From Clonostachys chloroleuca (taxonomy: Eukaryota; Ascomycota; Sordariomycetes; Hypocreales; Bionectriaceae), in assembly GCA_037952775.1 (NCBI GenBank), contig JBANAY010000003.1, forward strand, positions 20,708,001-20,772,000: 64,000 nt of DNA, read 5' to 3'. The position numbers were made by a program, and so were the translations under genes. Under the pieces are notes generated by a model. It made no database searches. It had not been told where the DNA came from and was given only the letters and a program-made list of their open reading frames with translations. Each line of letters opens with the position of its first letter. The stretch's first letter is position 1. Of this stretch, positions 36,592 to 47,482 are shown piece after piece.

Positions 36592-36790
36592 AATGGACGG
36601 ACGGGGTCTTGAACGCCCAACTCACTATATTCTCACTCGAGGGACGTAATTTCCACCCAGTCAGCCACTGGATTCGTAACCCGGCCCCTCATTTGATCTC
36701 GATAACACCACTGCCGGCTGTCCGGGACAAGGTGTTAAATGGGATGCTTATACATCATCGTGGTAGTCTAAGGCTAGAATTTGCAGGCCT

Positions 36791-36822
36791 ATCCCACTTC
36801 CGGCCGATCCCACTTCCGGCCG
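36791..36822 (+). repeat. Tandem 16-bp direct repeat containing ATCCCAC
   Basis: Two perfect adjacent copies of ATCCCACTTCCGGCCG. A third, degenerate copy ending in CTTCCGGC follows at about 36823-36838. Confidence 0.95.
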
Positions 36823-37191
36823 ACGATCATCTTCCGGCACGAGGACCCGGAGTTAACTGCCTGCCTACCCTATACTAGACAACTAAGCAGATCGTTCTTC
36901 CACCACCCGTCCATAATGGCGATATTGATCCCCGTTACTATTCGTGGGCTCCCTGAAGACCCCGCATGTAATATTTTGGTACCTATCTCCGGGGCACTCC
37001 TGCAAACCCGTGTGGGCATGTATGTGCGATGGAAACTGCGACCCCTGGTACCATACCGTGGTTTTTGACACCAATTCATCCCGCTCAGTGCCGAAGCTCT
37101 CAGTCATCACTATCAAGTCTTCTAAAACTGATGGCAAGAGCATGGAGCTGGTAGGTTCTATGATCATGAAAGTCGAGAAACACAAAACATA

Positions 37192-37200
37192 TATATAAAA
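37192..37200 (+). promoter_or_regulatory. TATA box of the NmrA-like gene
   Basis: TATATAAAA lies about 120 bp before the ATG at 37317. Confidence 0.55.
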
Positions 37201-37316
37201 GGCCCTTTATCGTCAGTATTGTTTACCTTTCAACAACTACAACTTAATTACACATTCATACTCTACAAACCATCATAGACAACTCCCAACATATTTCATA
37301 CCTTATTCTTTCAAAC

Positions 37317-38216
37317 ATGTCTGCGATCAAGAACGTTGCAGTGGTTGGTGCCTCTGGCAGCCTCGGATCAGTCGTTTTCGAGAAGCTCGTGGCCTCTGGC
37401 AAATTCAACATCAAGGTTCTCCGACGACATGGATCTAAGTCTACCTTCGCACCCGGCATCAATGTTGTCAATGTCGACTTCCAGTCTCTAGAGTCGCTCA
37501 CAGAAGCCCTCAAGGGCCAAGATGCTGTTGTATCTACCGCCGGCACAGAGCTCCTTGCCGGGCAGAAGCTCATCATTGACGCCGCCATCGCTGCTGGTGT
37601 TAAGAGGTTCATCCCCTCTGAGTTTGGATCCAACCTGGACGTTCCAAGCACCCGCAAGCTCCCTGTTTACACCTACAAGGTGCAAGTACAGGACCATCTT
37701 ATTGAGAAATCCAAGACTACGGACCTCACTTATACTCTTATTTACAACGCTGCTTTCTTGGACTGGGGTCTGGATCATGACTTCACTCTCCGAGTGTCCA
37801 ACTACAAGCCCATGATCATCGATGGCGGCGACATCACTTTCTCCTCCACTACGCTCTCTACGGTAGCAGATGCCGTAATCGGTGTCTTGGAGCATCCTGA
37901 AGAGACTAAGAATCGCCCCGTATACATTGAGGATACCAAGATTACGCAGAACAAGCTCCTGTCGATTGTTAAGCAGGTGGCCCCAGAAAAGCCATGGGAG
38001 CCCGAGTACGTCAAGTTGGCAGACTTGGCTGCCAAGGGCGACGCCAAGTTGGCGCAGGGAATTTTCGATAACGACGTTGTTCTGGGCAACCTTTACCAAT
38101 CCATCTTCAATCCATCTATGGGAGCGAACTTTGAGAAGACAGACAACAAGCTGCTGGGTTTGAAGGGCCTGACCGATGAGGAGGTTGTTGAAATTGTCAA
38201 GAAGCATATCAAGTAG
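37317..38216 (+). CDS. NmrA-like / isoflavone-reductase-like NAD(P)-binding protein
   Basis: Intronless, 299 residues. The dinucleotide-binding loop GASGSLG is at residues 11-17 after a beta strand (NVAVV), followed by VLRRHGSKS, a typical NADP-phosphate contact. It continues DAVVSTAG and GVKRFIPSEFGSN, the family hallmark, then the Lys in YTYKVQVQDHL. It is an atypical short-chain dehydrogenase that may reduce a phenylpropanoid-like or other small substrate, or act as a redox sensor. Divergent transcription from the C2H2/Zn2Cys6 regulator suggests it may be its target. A 20-bp perfect palindrome lies 7 bp beyond the stop. Confidence 0.93.
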   Translation: MSAIKNVAVVGASGSLGSVVFEKLVASGKFNIKVLRRHGSKSTFAPGINVVNVDFQSLESLTEALKGQDAVVSTAGTELLAGQKLIIDAAIAAGVKRFIPSEFGSNLDVPSTRKLPVYTYKVQVQDHLIEKSKTTDLTYTLIYNAAFLDWGLDHDFTLRVSNYKPMIIDGGDITFSSTTLSTVADAVIGVLEHPEETKNRPVYIEDTKITQNKLLSIVKQVAPEKPWEPEYVKLADLAAKGDAKLAQGIFDNDVVLGNLYQSIFNPSMGANFEKTDNKLLGLKGLTDEEVVEIVKKHIK

Positions 38217-38669
38217 CTCACGCAAGGCTTTATAAAGCCTTGATGTATAAATTGTGTGGACAGAACACGTATATTATGGTCGTAGAATTCGCAGATATAG
38301 ATGCCTACAAATTGAAGATGTTCTCTGCAACTGGTCGGGTGTCTGCTAGACACTAGGCATACTTGATTGTGATTGAACCTTACGATATATGATCTCGTTA
38401 TGAGAATTGAGAAATAATTAGATGAATTCAATATCCGGGGTGGGGTGTTCGATGGCAGTTTCTTTCCTAGGTTCATTAATATGTTGTCGAGATGAATGAA
38501 ATGTATGCTTATGCAGATTGTCTCAAATAAAAACACTTGGTTCCCCATTTGTTCATATAAACTATGTTGATGCATGAAAGGCTAACAAATGATATTACTA
38601 GAGAGTGTCTGGAATAGAAAATGCTCTATTAACCATGTGCTCCGCATACGACATGGATGTCAGTTATCA
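38217..38669. other. Intergenic region between convergent genes
   Basis: Shared 3' region of the NmrA-like gene and the ferroxidase gene. It starts with a 20-bp palindrome and is otherwise A/T-rich. Confidence 0.5.
38223..38242. repeat. Perfect 20-bp palindrome
   Basis: The half site CAAGGCTTTA is followed directly by its exact reverse complement. It lies in the 3' flank of the NmrA-like gene, so the mRNA could form a short hairpin, or the site may bind a dimeric protein. Confidence 0.95.
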
Positions 38670-40881
38670 TCACGGCTTTACTGCCGCCACCCTATCGGGC
38701 GTATCTGCAGTTGTATCTGCGGTTATGTCATTTGGTCTCGTGCCTTCACCGATATTCGCTGATTTGGAGTTGTTGCTTGCCCCGGAATCCGCGAAGAATG
38801 GGCTACCCGCGGCTCCAGTCTCTGTTTCAGGGATTGGTGCCAGGCCATACCAGGCGACGACCAGTGTACCGACAATACCAGCAACACAGCTGAATACAAG
38901 AGCAACAATGCCGCGAGGCTGGAATCTGTACAGGGCGACCATGGTTAGTCCAACTCGCTATGAAATCAGAACCGATAGCCAAAAGACGACACTTACCCGG
39001 AAGGCAATTGTGGCGGAGGCTCATTCTCTCCTGTGAGATCGAGGAAATTTACAGCATTGGCAGCGGCATTTCCTTTCGTGGCAATGTTCTGTTTCTGGCA
39101 TATATCCAGATGATCTTCAGGAATTGTAATGGTTTTCTGCAAGTCAAGCGGACTCTCGACGAACGTGGCGATGAGCCCAGAGACAACATGCCATTCGATA
39201 TGACAGTGGAAGAGCCACACACCTAGGGTTGACTTTAAGTCAGTGAGGAATTATTTTGAGCTTATTGTACGTTACTGACCTGGGTTGTCCGCCCTGAAGC
39301 GCAAAACAACGTTTCCGCTGGGATAAATAACCAGAGTATCTCGTCTCATCGGAGTCTTAGGAAGGTCTGCTTCTGCAACAGGACTGTCTTCCCATAAACC
39401 TCCATCCTCATCTGAGCGATGAATGGACTGGAAGGCGTGACCGTGAAGGTGGAATGGGTGCCGGCCAGTATCAAGATTGTTCACCACAAGCTGGACAATC
39501 TCACCTTTCTCGAGAACGAATGAGTTCGTCCAAGTTCCATAAACTGCCGGATTTGTAGCGTCTTCGCCAGCAGAGAGTGCGGTATATAGGGAAGGAACTT
39601 TAGGTGCCTTGTAAGTGATGTTGTTGAACCACGCGTAGTTCATACCGTCCCGCAGATTGTTCATGTCCACATCAAGCTGAACCACACGATCGGGTTCTGG
39701 CAATAGTTCCATCTTGTCATATGGCACTAATGTCATATCATCAAAGGGGTCGAGGGACTCGACTGTTGCTGCGGCTGGGAGTTCCTTCTTGTCGTCATAA
39801 ACAAGCCAACCTGTTGAATTGTAGTTGAGATCATCTGGAAGGATATCGAACAGAGTCTATCGGTCACATGTTAGTATAGTTTTAGTCATCCTTCTCTCAA
39901 AAGCGGGATGATCTTACGGTGTCCATGCTGGCAGCAATAGGAAAGTTTCCAGAAGTATCGTTCTTTGTCGTAAGCAAGAAGCTGACACGCTGGGCGGCTG
40001 AGAGATAAATCATTTCCGCCTCAGCCTCTTCCGTGTATATGCCATCAACCTCCACAATGCGCATCGTGTGGCCCTCGAACCAGAGATATTGACCAGCAAA
40101 TGCGCCCATGTTGATCACACGGAACAAATACGTGGTATCGGGTTTTACCGGGAATTTAAAACCGACAGTCTCATTCATGAGCGCATTCTTCGGCACAGGT
40201 TCTGCTCCCGACGGGTTGTTTTTGGTCATGAAGAGCTTGGGGACCATCTCTTGCATTTCGTCATGATACCAATCCGAAAGTGTGAGCACGTGCTCTTCAT
40301 CAAACTTGTCCTTGTACGGGAAATCCTTGTCATGGATGATGAGAGGACCACGGAGTCCATCCTATGGATAAACATCAGTGTTGGTTCCTTGATATACAAT
40401 GCGCTGTGGGACAGATTCACCGGATATTGAGCGTGCGAATGAGAATGGTACCAATATGTTCCTGGCTGGGAAAGCTATGCAATAGAATTAGCTTTCTCTC
40501 CAATTGAAAGCGAGATGATCTCTGTCCACAAACCGTGAAGTTGTAGGTCATGGAAGATCCAGGAGGGATGTCGCATTGCGTCACACCACCAGGACCGTCC
40601 ATGTGCGTCGTGCCATTCATGTAGAGGCCGTGAAAATGCAGCGAGGTGGTTTGATTGCCTAGGCTGTTGTGGGCATTGACGATGATCTGGTCTCCAACGC
40701 TCCCGAAAATGGTGGGAATGGGCCACTGGCCATTGATGCCGATAACTGGGCGCTCAAACTCGCCATCTGGGTTGGCTCTCACCCAACCGATGTCGAAGTC
40801 ATACTGAATTGTTGCTGCTGATGCCAGGTGAGACAGGGCGAACGCGGGCAGTGCCACGTTCTGGATGAAGGCCCAAGCCAT
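38670..40881 (-). CDS. fetC: Fet3-type multicopper ferroxidase
   Basis: Cell-surface ferroxidase that oxidises Fe(II) to Fe(III) for uptake by the partner permease. Six exons (40881-40534, 40474-40421, 40361-39918, 39856-39280, 39222-38997, 38925-38670) give 634 residues, a normal Fet3 length. It has a signal peptide ending near LASAA, then the four copper motifs: [27 protein letters not shown] (across introns 1-2), HPFHLHGH and [12 protein letters not shown]-terminal membrane helix ([23 protein letters not shown]) anchors it, followed by a Ser/Thr/Asp-rich cytosolic tail. The last acceptor is supported by an ACTAAC branch point. It is divergent from the Ftr1-type gene, as in other aspergilli. 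The symbol follows that orthology. Confidence 0.95.
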
Positions 40882-40993
40882 GGCGCAGTGGGAGGAACAG
40901 CAAGAGGCAATAGAGTCAGATGGGATGGGGGACGGGAAGAGAAGGCTTCAAAAGTCGCATCTAAATGGACGGACAGGCAGAATGGGCGCCTGG

Positions 40994-41002
40994 ATCTGAT
41001 AA
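40994..41002 (+). promoter_or_regulatory. SreA-type GATA site (ATCTGATAA)
   Basis: Full match to the ATCWGATAA consensus of fungal iron-repressive GATA factors, about 110 bp upstream of the ferroxidase ATG. Confidence 0.7.
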
Positions 41003-42470
41003 GATGGCAATGCTTTCCAGACTTGGGATCCAGAATACGAAGTTGTACCCACGATCCTCAGCTCAGCTCGGCCACCGTGACAATCTCCGAGGAAGCACCA
41101 AATGTAGCGCATCCAATGTGGCAAAGATGAGCTGATATATCGGCTGGTTTCAGGCCAAGCTCTAGCATTCCACAGCCCTTTCCGACATTTAACGATGGCA
41201 GGTATTGTGTACAACAAGCAGCCTAGGCAGGTCAATCGCACCCGTTAGCTGAAGAGCCAAGACTCTTCCCTTTGTATGCAAATCTGTAGCCAGGTGGGAC
41301 AAGGTGCCGTAATTCCGAGACGATCTTCTTGATTTAGTTAGCATGGCGCTTCCAGAATGTGAACGGATAGTTGCTTGGTTTGGGGGAGCCGAGGAGACGG
41401 TGACTTCAGGCCATGAAATTTCTGTTCACTTGACCAACGCCACCATCTTATCAATCGATCCCGCCCAATGAGATAGACTGAAAGAGGCCCCTGCGATTGA
41501 TTAGGATTGATTAGATGGATTGAGGGGTTTTTCTCCATTGGGCATTACGAGACAGCCCTCCGTATCATGACATAGCGTCTTGTGATTCAGCATTTTTAGG
41601 CGTATGCACGAACCGACAGACAAACAAGCAGGGATATTCTATTACACGGTGACAGACGGTCTTTGGTAGAAAATCTATTCATACCTGCTACATAAAGCTG
41701 TTGAACAAGAAAGCTTGAGCAACATTCCAACGCCGTCTCACCATCAAGCGTAGATGGCTCTGGCGCGACACCCGACAGACCACTCAATTCCCTGAGAGGA
41801 AACACGAGAGAATGAGACATTTTAATCTCCACAAATTAAAAGAGGGAAAAGAAAAGCTTCAAATCTACTCCTTAAGCGGGGGCTGGACGACTGAGCCGAG
41901 ACCATCCCCAGAATACCGACGCTAGTTCGGAGTAGAATTGGGATTCCTTGCAAGACCCTGGTCTAAATGGTAGTTTAGAGTAGGTAACCCACACGAAGCT
42001 GCGCTTCACCTTACTTTTTTTTTAACTTGTCTGGGCTATGATTATCTGGAGCGCGACACAAGAGCTCGGCGACCGAGCAGTTGCACCCACCCTGGCAACA
42101 ACATTGTAACATCAACTTCCACAGAAACCCTCCTGGCTCTATGACCCCCGTGGCACCTGAATAAGGGCTCTCACGAGGTGGGAATAGTGGTGCCATTTCT
42201 CTTCTCCTCCGCCACACATTGGGCGTTTGATAGTTTGGTGGGGACTTCAGCTGAAAAGCCGTCCTGCAGCCACGTGTGCCGATTCATCCGGGTCTACATT
42301 CTAGACCGAAGCTTTGAATTTTCCAATAATGCATGTGTGATTGGTTTGGAAGCCGTTGGCAAGCTGCTTTCCCGATTGATGCCCCTTGTCATGGGATTTG
42401 GGCAGATGTACCAGGTACGAGACACAAAGTGTGACACCCAAACACGGCCAATGGTACCTTGCAAGTACGA

Positions 42471-42479
42471 TTATCTGAT
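42471..42479 (-). promoter_or_regulatory. SreA-type GATA site (ATCAGATAA)
   Basis: Second full ATCWGATAA match, read on the minus strand, about 265 bp upstream of the iron permease ATG. Confidence 0.7.
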
Positions 42480-42743
42480 CCGAGGAATTAGGTTCTTTAT
42501 CTCTTCGCAATTAGATCATCAGTGCATTAGACTTGAGTCGGGCCATTCCGTCCTAGGCTCCCTCTACTTACTTACACCTTCTGCTTCCCTCCCTTCACGT
42601 CACCCTTCCCTCTTCCCTCGTAGGCACTCGTCGGTTGGCCTTAGATTGGCTCGTTCAATTAGCCTCCCTCCCTCGGCTTTGTATTTTCCAGAGCTGCATT
42701 TTATCAGCAGCTACCTACTAGCCGTAATTCTCCTCCCGCCGCC

Positions 42744-43975
42744 ATGGCTGTAGACGTCTTCGCCGTTCCAGTCTTCCTCGTCATCTTTCGAGAGTCGCTC
42801 GAGGCCGTCATTATCCTCTCCGTCTTACTGGCTTTCCTCAAGCAAACCCTTGGAGGTCCTGATGGCGACGTCGTTATTTACAAGCGGCTAAGACGCCAGG
42901 TATAGTTCCAATGCAATCCTTTTATTCAAATTACTGCAGCTAACCAGGTGCTAGGTCTGGCTTGGAGCCGGAATAGGTTTCTTTTTCTGCATGGTTATCG
43001 CGGGGGCCATAATCGGTGTTTTCTATACCAAGGGTAAGGACGCCTGGGGAAAGAATGAACTTTACTACGAAGGAGCTTTCTGCATCTTTGCATCGCTCAT
43101 CATCTCGGTTATGGGGGCTGCTCTTCTCCGCATTGGAAAGATGCAGGCAAAATGGCGCGTCAAGCTTGCAAAATCGCTTGAGGAATCACCCAAAGCAGGC
43201 TCTAAAAACTGGTGGAAGATTTTCTTCGAGCGTTATGCCATGTTTGCGCTACCCTTCATTACTGTCCTACGTGAGGGTATTGAGGCCGTGGTATTCGTCG
43301 CCGGAGTCTCGTTTTCTTCCACAGCGACGGCCATTCCTTTGCCCACTGTTGTCGGTCTTATCGCTGGTGGCTTGGTGGGATATGTTCTTTACAAGTGAGT
43401 GAATTTCGTATCAAATAGGTCAGCCTCAGAAGGCCTTCCTAACATTCAACAGGGGCGGTTCCACTGCCCGACTCCAACTTTTCCTCGTCATCTCGACTTG
43501 TCTGCTCTATCTCGTCGCGGCCGGTTTGTTTTCTCGGGGTGTATGGAGCTTCGAGAATCAGAAATGGAACGAGAAGATTGGCGGAGAGGCTGCAGAGTTT
43601 GGTTCTGGTGCAGGATCATATGATATTGACCAGAGTGTCTGGCATGTGAACGTGAGTTCTTCCATTCTCTGATCACTACTTCATCCTTGTTAACAAACAT
43701 AGTGCTGCTCCCCCAAAATCCAAAACAATGGGGGCTGGAACATTTTCACCGCTATTTTTGGTTGGACCAACTCGGCAACCTACGGTTCCGTCATCTCTTA
43801 CAATCTCTATTGGTTATGTATTATTGTGGCTTTCCTCCTTATGCGATATAAGGAGGTCAAGGGTCGCTACCCTTTCATGAAGCCTTCATCCAACCTCAGC
43901 ACTTCTGACAGCAGCGAGGTTCAGACCGAAGTGACCTCAGACAAGCAAGCGGCTGGAAGAGTTACAGCGGTCTAA
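42744..43975 (+). CDS. ftrA: Ftr1-type high-affinity iron permease
   Basis: Plasma-membrane Fe(III) permease working with the ferroxidase. Four exons (42744-42899, 42955-43394, 43453-43651, 43703-43975) give 355 residues. Two RExxE iron-binding motifs are present: RESLE in TM1 and REGIE after FITVL. Seven hydrophobic segments, a conserved extracellular SVWHVNCCSP across intron 3, and [20 protein letters not shown] near the end match the family. The cytosolic tail is rich in Ser and Thr. The exon 2 acceptor was chosen to give [11 protein letters not shown]. The neighbouring divergent gene and the GATA sites indicate control by iron starvation. Confidence 0.96.
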
Positions 43976-44383
43976 GCCAGATAGCATTCGCAAAGCGAGG
44001 AGGAAAGCTCTGTCAATAGAGGCGTGAAGATTGACATACATCAGTTGAGCAAGGGATTTGCTTAACAATCTGGTTATTTATGAACCTGGAATGTCACTCA
44101 AATAGACAAGAGTATTTGTTTCTGTCTATCAATAAATTACTTCAACTAACCCTTGTACGATAAAGCAAAAAGCCTGAATAGCACTGTGTTTAACATGACA
44201 TTGGTTATTCCCTGTCCCTTTTCACGTCCATATGACTCCCTGTAATTTCTTTTTGAAGTTTACCGCTCAATTACCTCTGTTATCTCGACCCTTCAAGAGT
44301 CGCATCGCAAAAATGAGAGGAAATTCGTCAGCAAGTTGATAGCGGCTTCTAATTAATTTTCTTAGGAGTTGCAAATGCCTAAG
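43976..44383. other. Intergenic region between convergent genes
   Basis: A/T-rich shared 3' region of the iron permease and the methyltransferase-like gene. Nothing else seen. Confidence 0.5.
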
Positions 44384-45007
44384 TCACGACTGCAACTTCC
44401 AAACAGCCATCATTTCATATGAACCTATCCCAACATCATCCCCTTCATACACATCAAGAGTGTGGCTGACATCACTGCGCGTGAAACAAGACTCATAATC
44501 AGCCCAATCAGCGACAGGTCCTAGCCATATCATAATTCCCGTCGTCAATTTCATTTCGAGTATTGTTGTCATGTAGAGAGATAATAGAGACGGTTGGCGA
44601 GGATACACAAACATGATGGCGAATACCTCTGGGTCTCTCAGGCGGGATGAGATCTCTCTCGAACTTCGCACACTGTTGATGAAAGGTTCAGGCAAGTATT
44701 TATTGGTTGATTCTGCGGAGTCCGCCTGCCAGACCTCTACGCCTTCAACGCTCAGACATGTTGAAAGGGGATAGAGCGACTGGTTTGAGGAGGCAAAAAA
44801 AGATGTCATGAGGCTCTCAAGCAGTCCTGTCCCACTACCAACAGAGAGGATGACTCGATTTTCAGGTGGTGAGCTATCGGTTGTCGTAGGAAGGGCAGTG
44901 GGGCTCAAGTGTTCGAATAGTGCGCGGAAAAGTTTGTTGGAAAGGCTCAGGCACGAGTGAGCATGTCGAACAGGAGCATCACCCAACTCCAGTGATGGGA
45001 GCTCCAT
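44384..45007 (-). CDS. Small SAM-methyltransferase-like protein
   Basis: ORF of 207 residues from the ATG at 45007 (MELPSLELGD). Its only recognisable signature is a motif I, VILSVGSGTGLLE at about 52-64, the SAM-binding loop of class I methyltransferases. A plausible acidic strand (CLSVEGVEVWQAD) and C-terminal strands follow. It is short for a complete methyltransferase and may be a degenerate or specialised member. An upstream ATGGCCGAAG followed by GTAAGC (about 45087-45096) might be an extra mini-exon, but I could not join it in frame. The substrate is unknown. Confidence 0.65.
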   Translation of the reverse strand: MELPSLELGDAPVRHAHSCLSLSNKLFRALFEHLSPTALPTTTDSSPPENRVILSVGSGTGLLESLMTSFFASSNQSLYPLSTCLSVEGVEVWQADSAESTNKYLPEPFINSVRSSREISSRLRDPEVFAIMFVYPRQPSLLSLYMTTILEMKLTTGIMIWLGPVADWADYESCFTRSDVSHTLDVYEGDDVGIGSYEMMAVWKLQS

Positions 45008-46078
45008 TTGGGAGTGCGCGGGAGAGGAAATTTTATTGTTTCAAGAACAGGATGTAGAAGAACTACGAAAGAATTATTAGCTTACCTTCGGCCATGGTGC
45101 GTTCAATTCCACCAATGTGCGACTTATTAGTCAGCCAATTCAAGCAATGTCAGTATTTAAAGGATAGTACGAAGCTGGTGCTGTCAAAATAATTCTTTGA
45201 TTCAATTATATGAAATAAAGGATTAGGACAATTTGTACAGCAATATAAGGTTATTCTGGTCTGTTGCGGGTTTTCAATGGAGTTCAAACACCGCGCTACT
45301 CACCCTCCCGCCCTCTATCAGCTTCACCGTACATGATTCCGTATACCAGGCAGTCTGTTATAAACGCTAGATCTGGCCAATTTTAGATGTTGCGTTAGTC
45401 ACAATGTACAGTTGCACACCATTTGCGATTAGAATCCAATCACCTGGACACATGAAAGGAACTGGGTTCACCTTCTCCGCCAAGTTGGGCACGTCTTTGT
45501 TCGTGCGCTGGGAAGCTGAGCGATAGCAATGTCTGAAGAGACTGCTAAGCGTCGGTGGCATTATGTAACAGTTGATGGGGGTCGTTATGATAGTGTTAAG
45601 CCTCAGTGTCGAAACGAACCAGTGGTTGTTGGTAAGGGAAGAGAGAGTGGGGGGCAGTTGCAAAGCTTGATCCTCAATATTGAGTAGTCTTTGAGTTAGG
45701 CAAGTTCGTGTGGTGGCTAGCAAATACAGAGGGTAACCCAATTGCATTAGAATATAAGTCAATGATTCCGTGGCGCAATGTCATATCTACCTAGAAGCAA
45801 AGCTTCAGAAGCCCTAATAGTATTTTTGAATAATGGGGAAATTAGAAACGAGGTTAGGTTGACACAGTCCTTTGTCTCATAAGAGACAAAAGCAATGGGG
45901 TTGTAGCTTCAGTGCCATGTCCAAACATAAATGCTATCACTGGGCCAAATTTCGGCATGTACTCAATTTAACCACATTCAGCAAGTTAGATACTATGCCG
46001 CTTTATCCTAGGATCTCGTCTCTATTGGTATTCGTTAGCTTCATGATAATCAGGTTGCTTTTGTGATCGGTTTGCCAC
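45008..46078. other. Intergenic region
   Basis: About 1.1 kb. It contains a 131-codon minus-strand ORF (45367-45762) whose composition is not convincing and which matches no family I know. It is otherwise A/T-rich spacer with the methyltransferase promoter. Confidence 0.45.
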
Positions 46079-47482
46079 TTACGTGTATGAATCTTCTGGC
46101 ATCCTGATGCCGTCATGAATAGAAAGCCCCATCAATCTCCCACCATCGACAGTCAACAAAGCATAATTCATGTAACCGCCACCAGGACTCGAAAGCATTA
46201 GAACAGGCCCGACCATTTCTTCTGGACGTCCAGCACGCCCAGCCGTGCAGCGCATCGCTGCTTTTGTTGCTTGATTGTTAATGTTGTACTCGTGTTTTCC
46301 TGCAGTGCTGCCAGTCATCTCTGATGGGAAAATTCCAGGGCAAATCGTATTGACTCGAATTTTCATCCTTGAATTTTATAACCATTAGACTTAGTCTTGT
46401 AGAGTATCCGGGAGGGCTTATCGTACGGGTGTAATCTGCCTGCGAGAAGCTTGGCAAGATGGACAGCTATAAATTCATCAGCCTGTTGTCTTCCTGTCTC
46501 GATTTAGATGATATAGCCTTACTTGCTGCTTTGGATACACCATATGTAATCGACCCCATGGATCTTCAAAGATCGAATTAGCCTCAAAATCTCTGAACAA
46601 TTGCAACATTCTGTTCTTACCTTTGGTTTCCAAGCGCAGCTAGAGATGCGATGACGCATACGTTTGGGTCGGCAGACTTCCTCAGGAGTGGAATAAAGTT
46701 CACTGTTAAGAAGTAGACTCCCATGACATTTACTATGAAGTAAATTAGTTAGTTGCCGTAGAGCCAAAGTAACATCCTTAGGTTCAATGTCCACTCACTT
46801 TGATTGCTTCGATCAAAGTCCTCCCTATAGTTGTATCAGTATTTGAACATGAATTATATCACTTTCAGAATGCTTTTCATCTTACTCTTCAACTCCATTT
46901 ATGAGTAAGTTTTCAACTTCGTCCGCTAGCAGCAGAGATTAGCCACTTGATCGGCCCAGCGGTCTTGTTCCACTCTATAGGCCGTAACGTACCATTGTTA
47001 TGATCATTGGCTTTGACTCTCCAGGGACTATTCACTCCAGCGCAGTTTATGAGTGTGTCAACCTACGATGGCAGTTAGTGTGATGGCCGCAGAGAATCAA
47101 ATCTGGCTTGGTATCCGAATGATTTCATACATGAGATTCACGGGCCTTGACAGCTTCAACGATGGCCTGGCAACCTGTTTTGGTCTGCACGTCGCCTTGA
47201 ATTCTATATCGCTCCATATAAATTAGCAAAATGGAAGGCTTAGAGGAAGATGGGAATTAAAAAGATAGAAGTCACTCACATGTGAATGTCCCCTCCGATC
47301 TGCTGAGCCGCTGTGTCTAGGGCTTCTTGCCTCCGGCCACAAATGTATACTCTGGCACCGTTGATAGCGAACCCCTCAGCAATGGCCTTACCCAAGCCCG
47401 AGCCTCCTCCGGTGACAACTACGATCTTTCCCTTGACAGAGAAAAGGTCTTCAAGTTTGAACGATACGTGCTGTTCAGCCAT
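46079..47482 (-). CDS. Short-chain dehydrogenase/reductase (SDR)
   Basis: NAD(P)-dependent classical SDR, 297 residues from nine exons (47482-47280, 47203-47131, 47062-46993, 46925-46886, 46824-46799, 46732-46621, 46563-46523, 46466-46427, 46367-46079). Every junction keeps phase and has GT..AG ends. The cofactor loop TGGGSGLG is at 24-31, then [23 protein letters not shown] with the catalytic Ser, the active pair Tyr182 and Lys186 in YGVSK, and [16 protein letters not shown]. The C terminus is [10 protein letters not shown]. The order and spacing fit the fungal RhlG-like SDR group. The gene is unusually intron-dense, with a 26-nt exon. It is divergent from the dioxygenase gene. The substrate is unknown. 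Confidence 0.92.

Larger units (their letters stand above)
36513..37316. other. Divergent promoter of regulator and NmrA-like gene
   Basis: 0.8-kb intergenic region carrying five GTGGGAT heptamers near the regulator start and two inverted copies (ATCCCAC) in a 16-bp direct repeat. A TATATAAAA box lies before the NmrA-like gene. Confidence 0.7.
40882..42743. promoter_or_regulatory. Shared promoter of the iron-uptake gene pair
   Basis: The 1.86-kb divergent region holds two complete SreA-type ATCWGATAA sites, several CCAAT boxes (for example at about 41112, 41464 and 42449) that could recruit the CBC-HapX complex, and other GATA cores. A 191-codon ORF in its right half is T/C-rich leader sequence and not a gene. 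Confidence 0.75.

Noticed and set aside
37488..38225. 245-codon open frame antisense to the NmrA-like gene
   Set aside because: Antisense shadow of a gene with clear family motifs on the plus strand.
42178..42753. 191-codon plus-strand ORF before the iron permease
   Set aside because: It is T/C-rich promoter and leader sequence, overlaps the permease start in another frame and contains a GATA site.
45367..45762. 131-codon minus-strand ORF
   Set aside because: No recognisable family, atypical composition and no splice partners; it cannot be told from chance.
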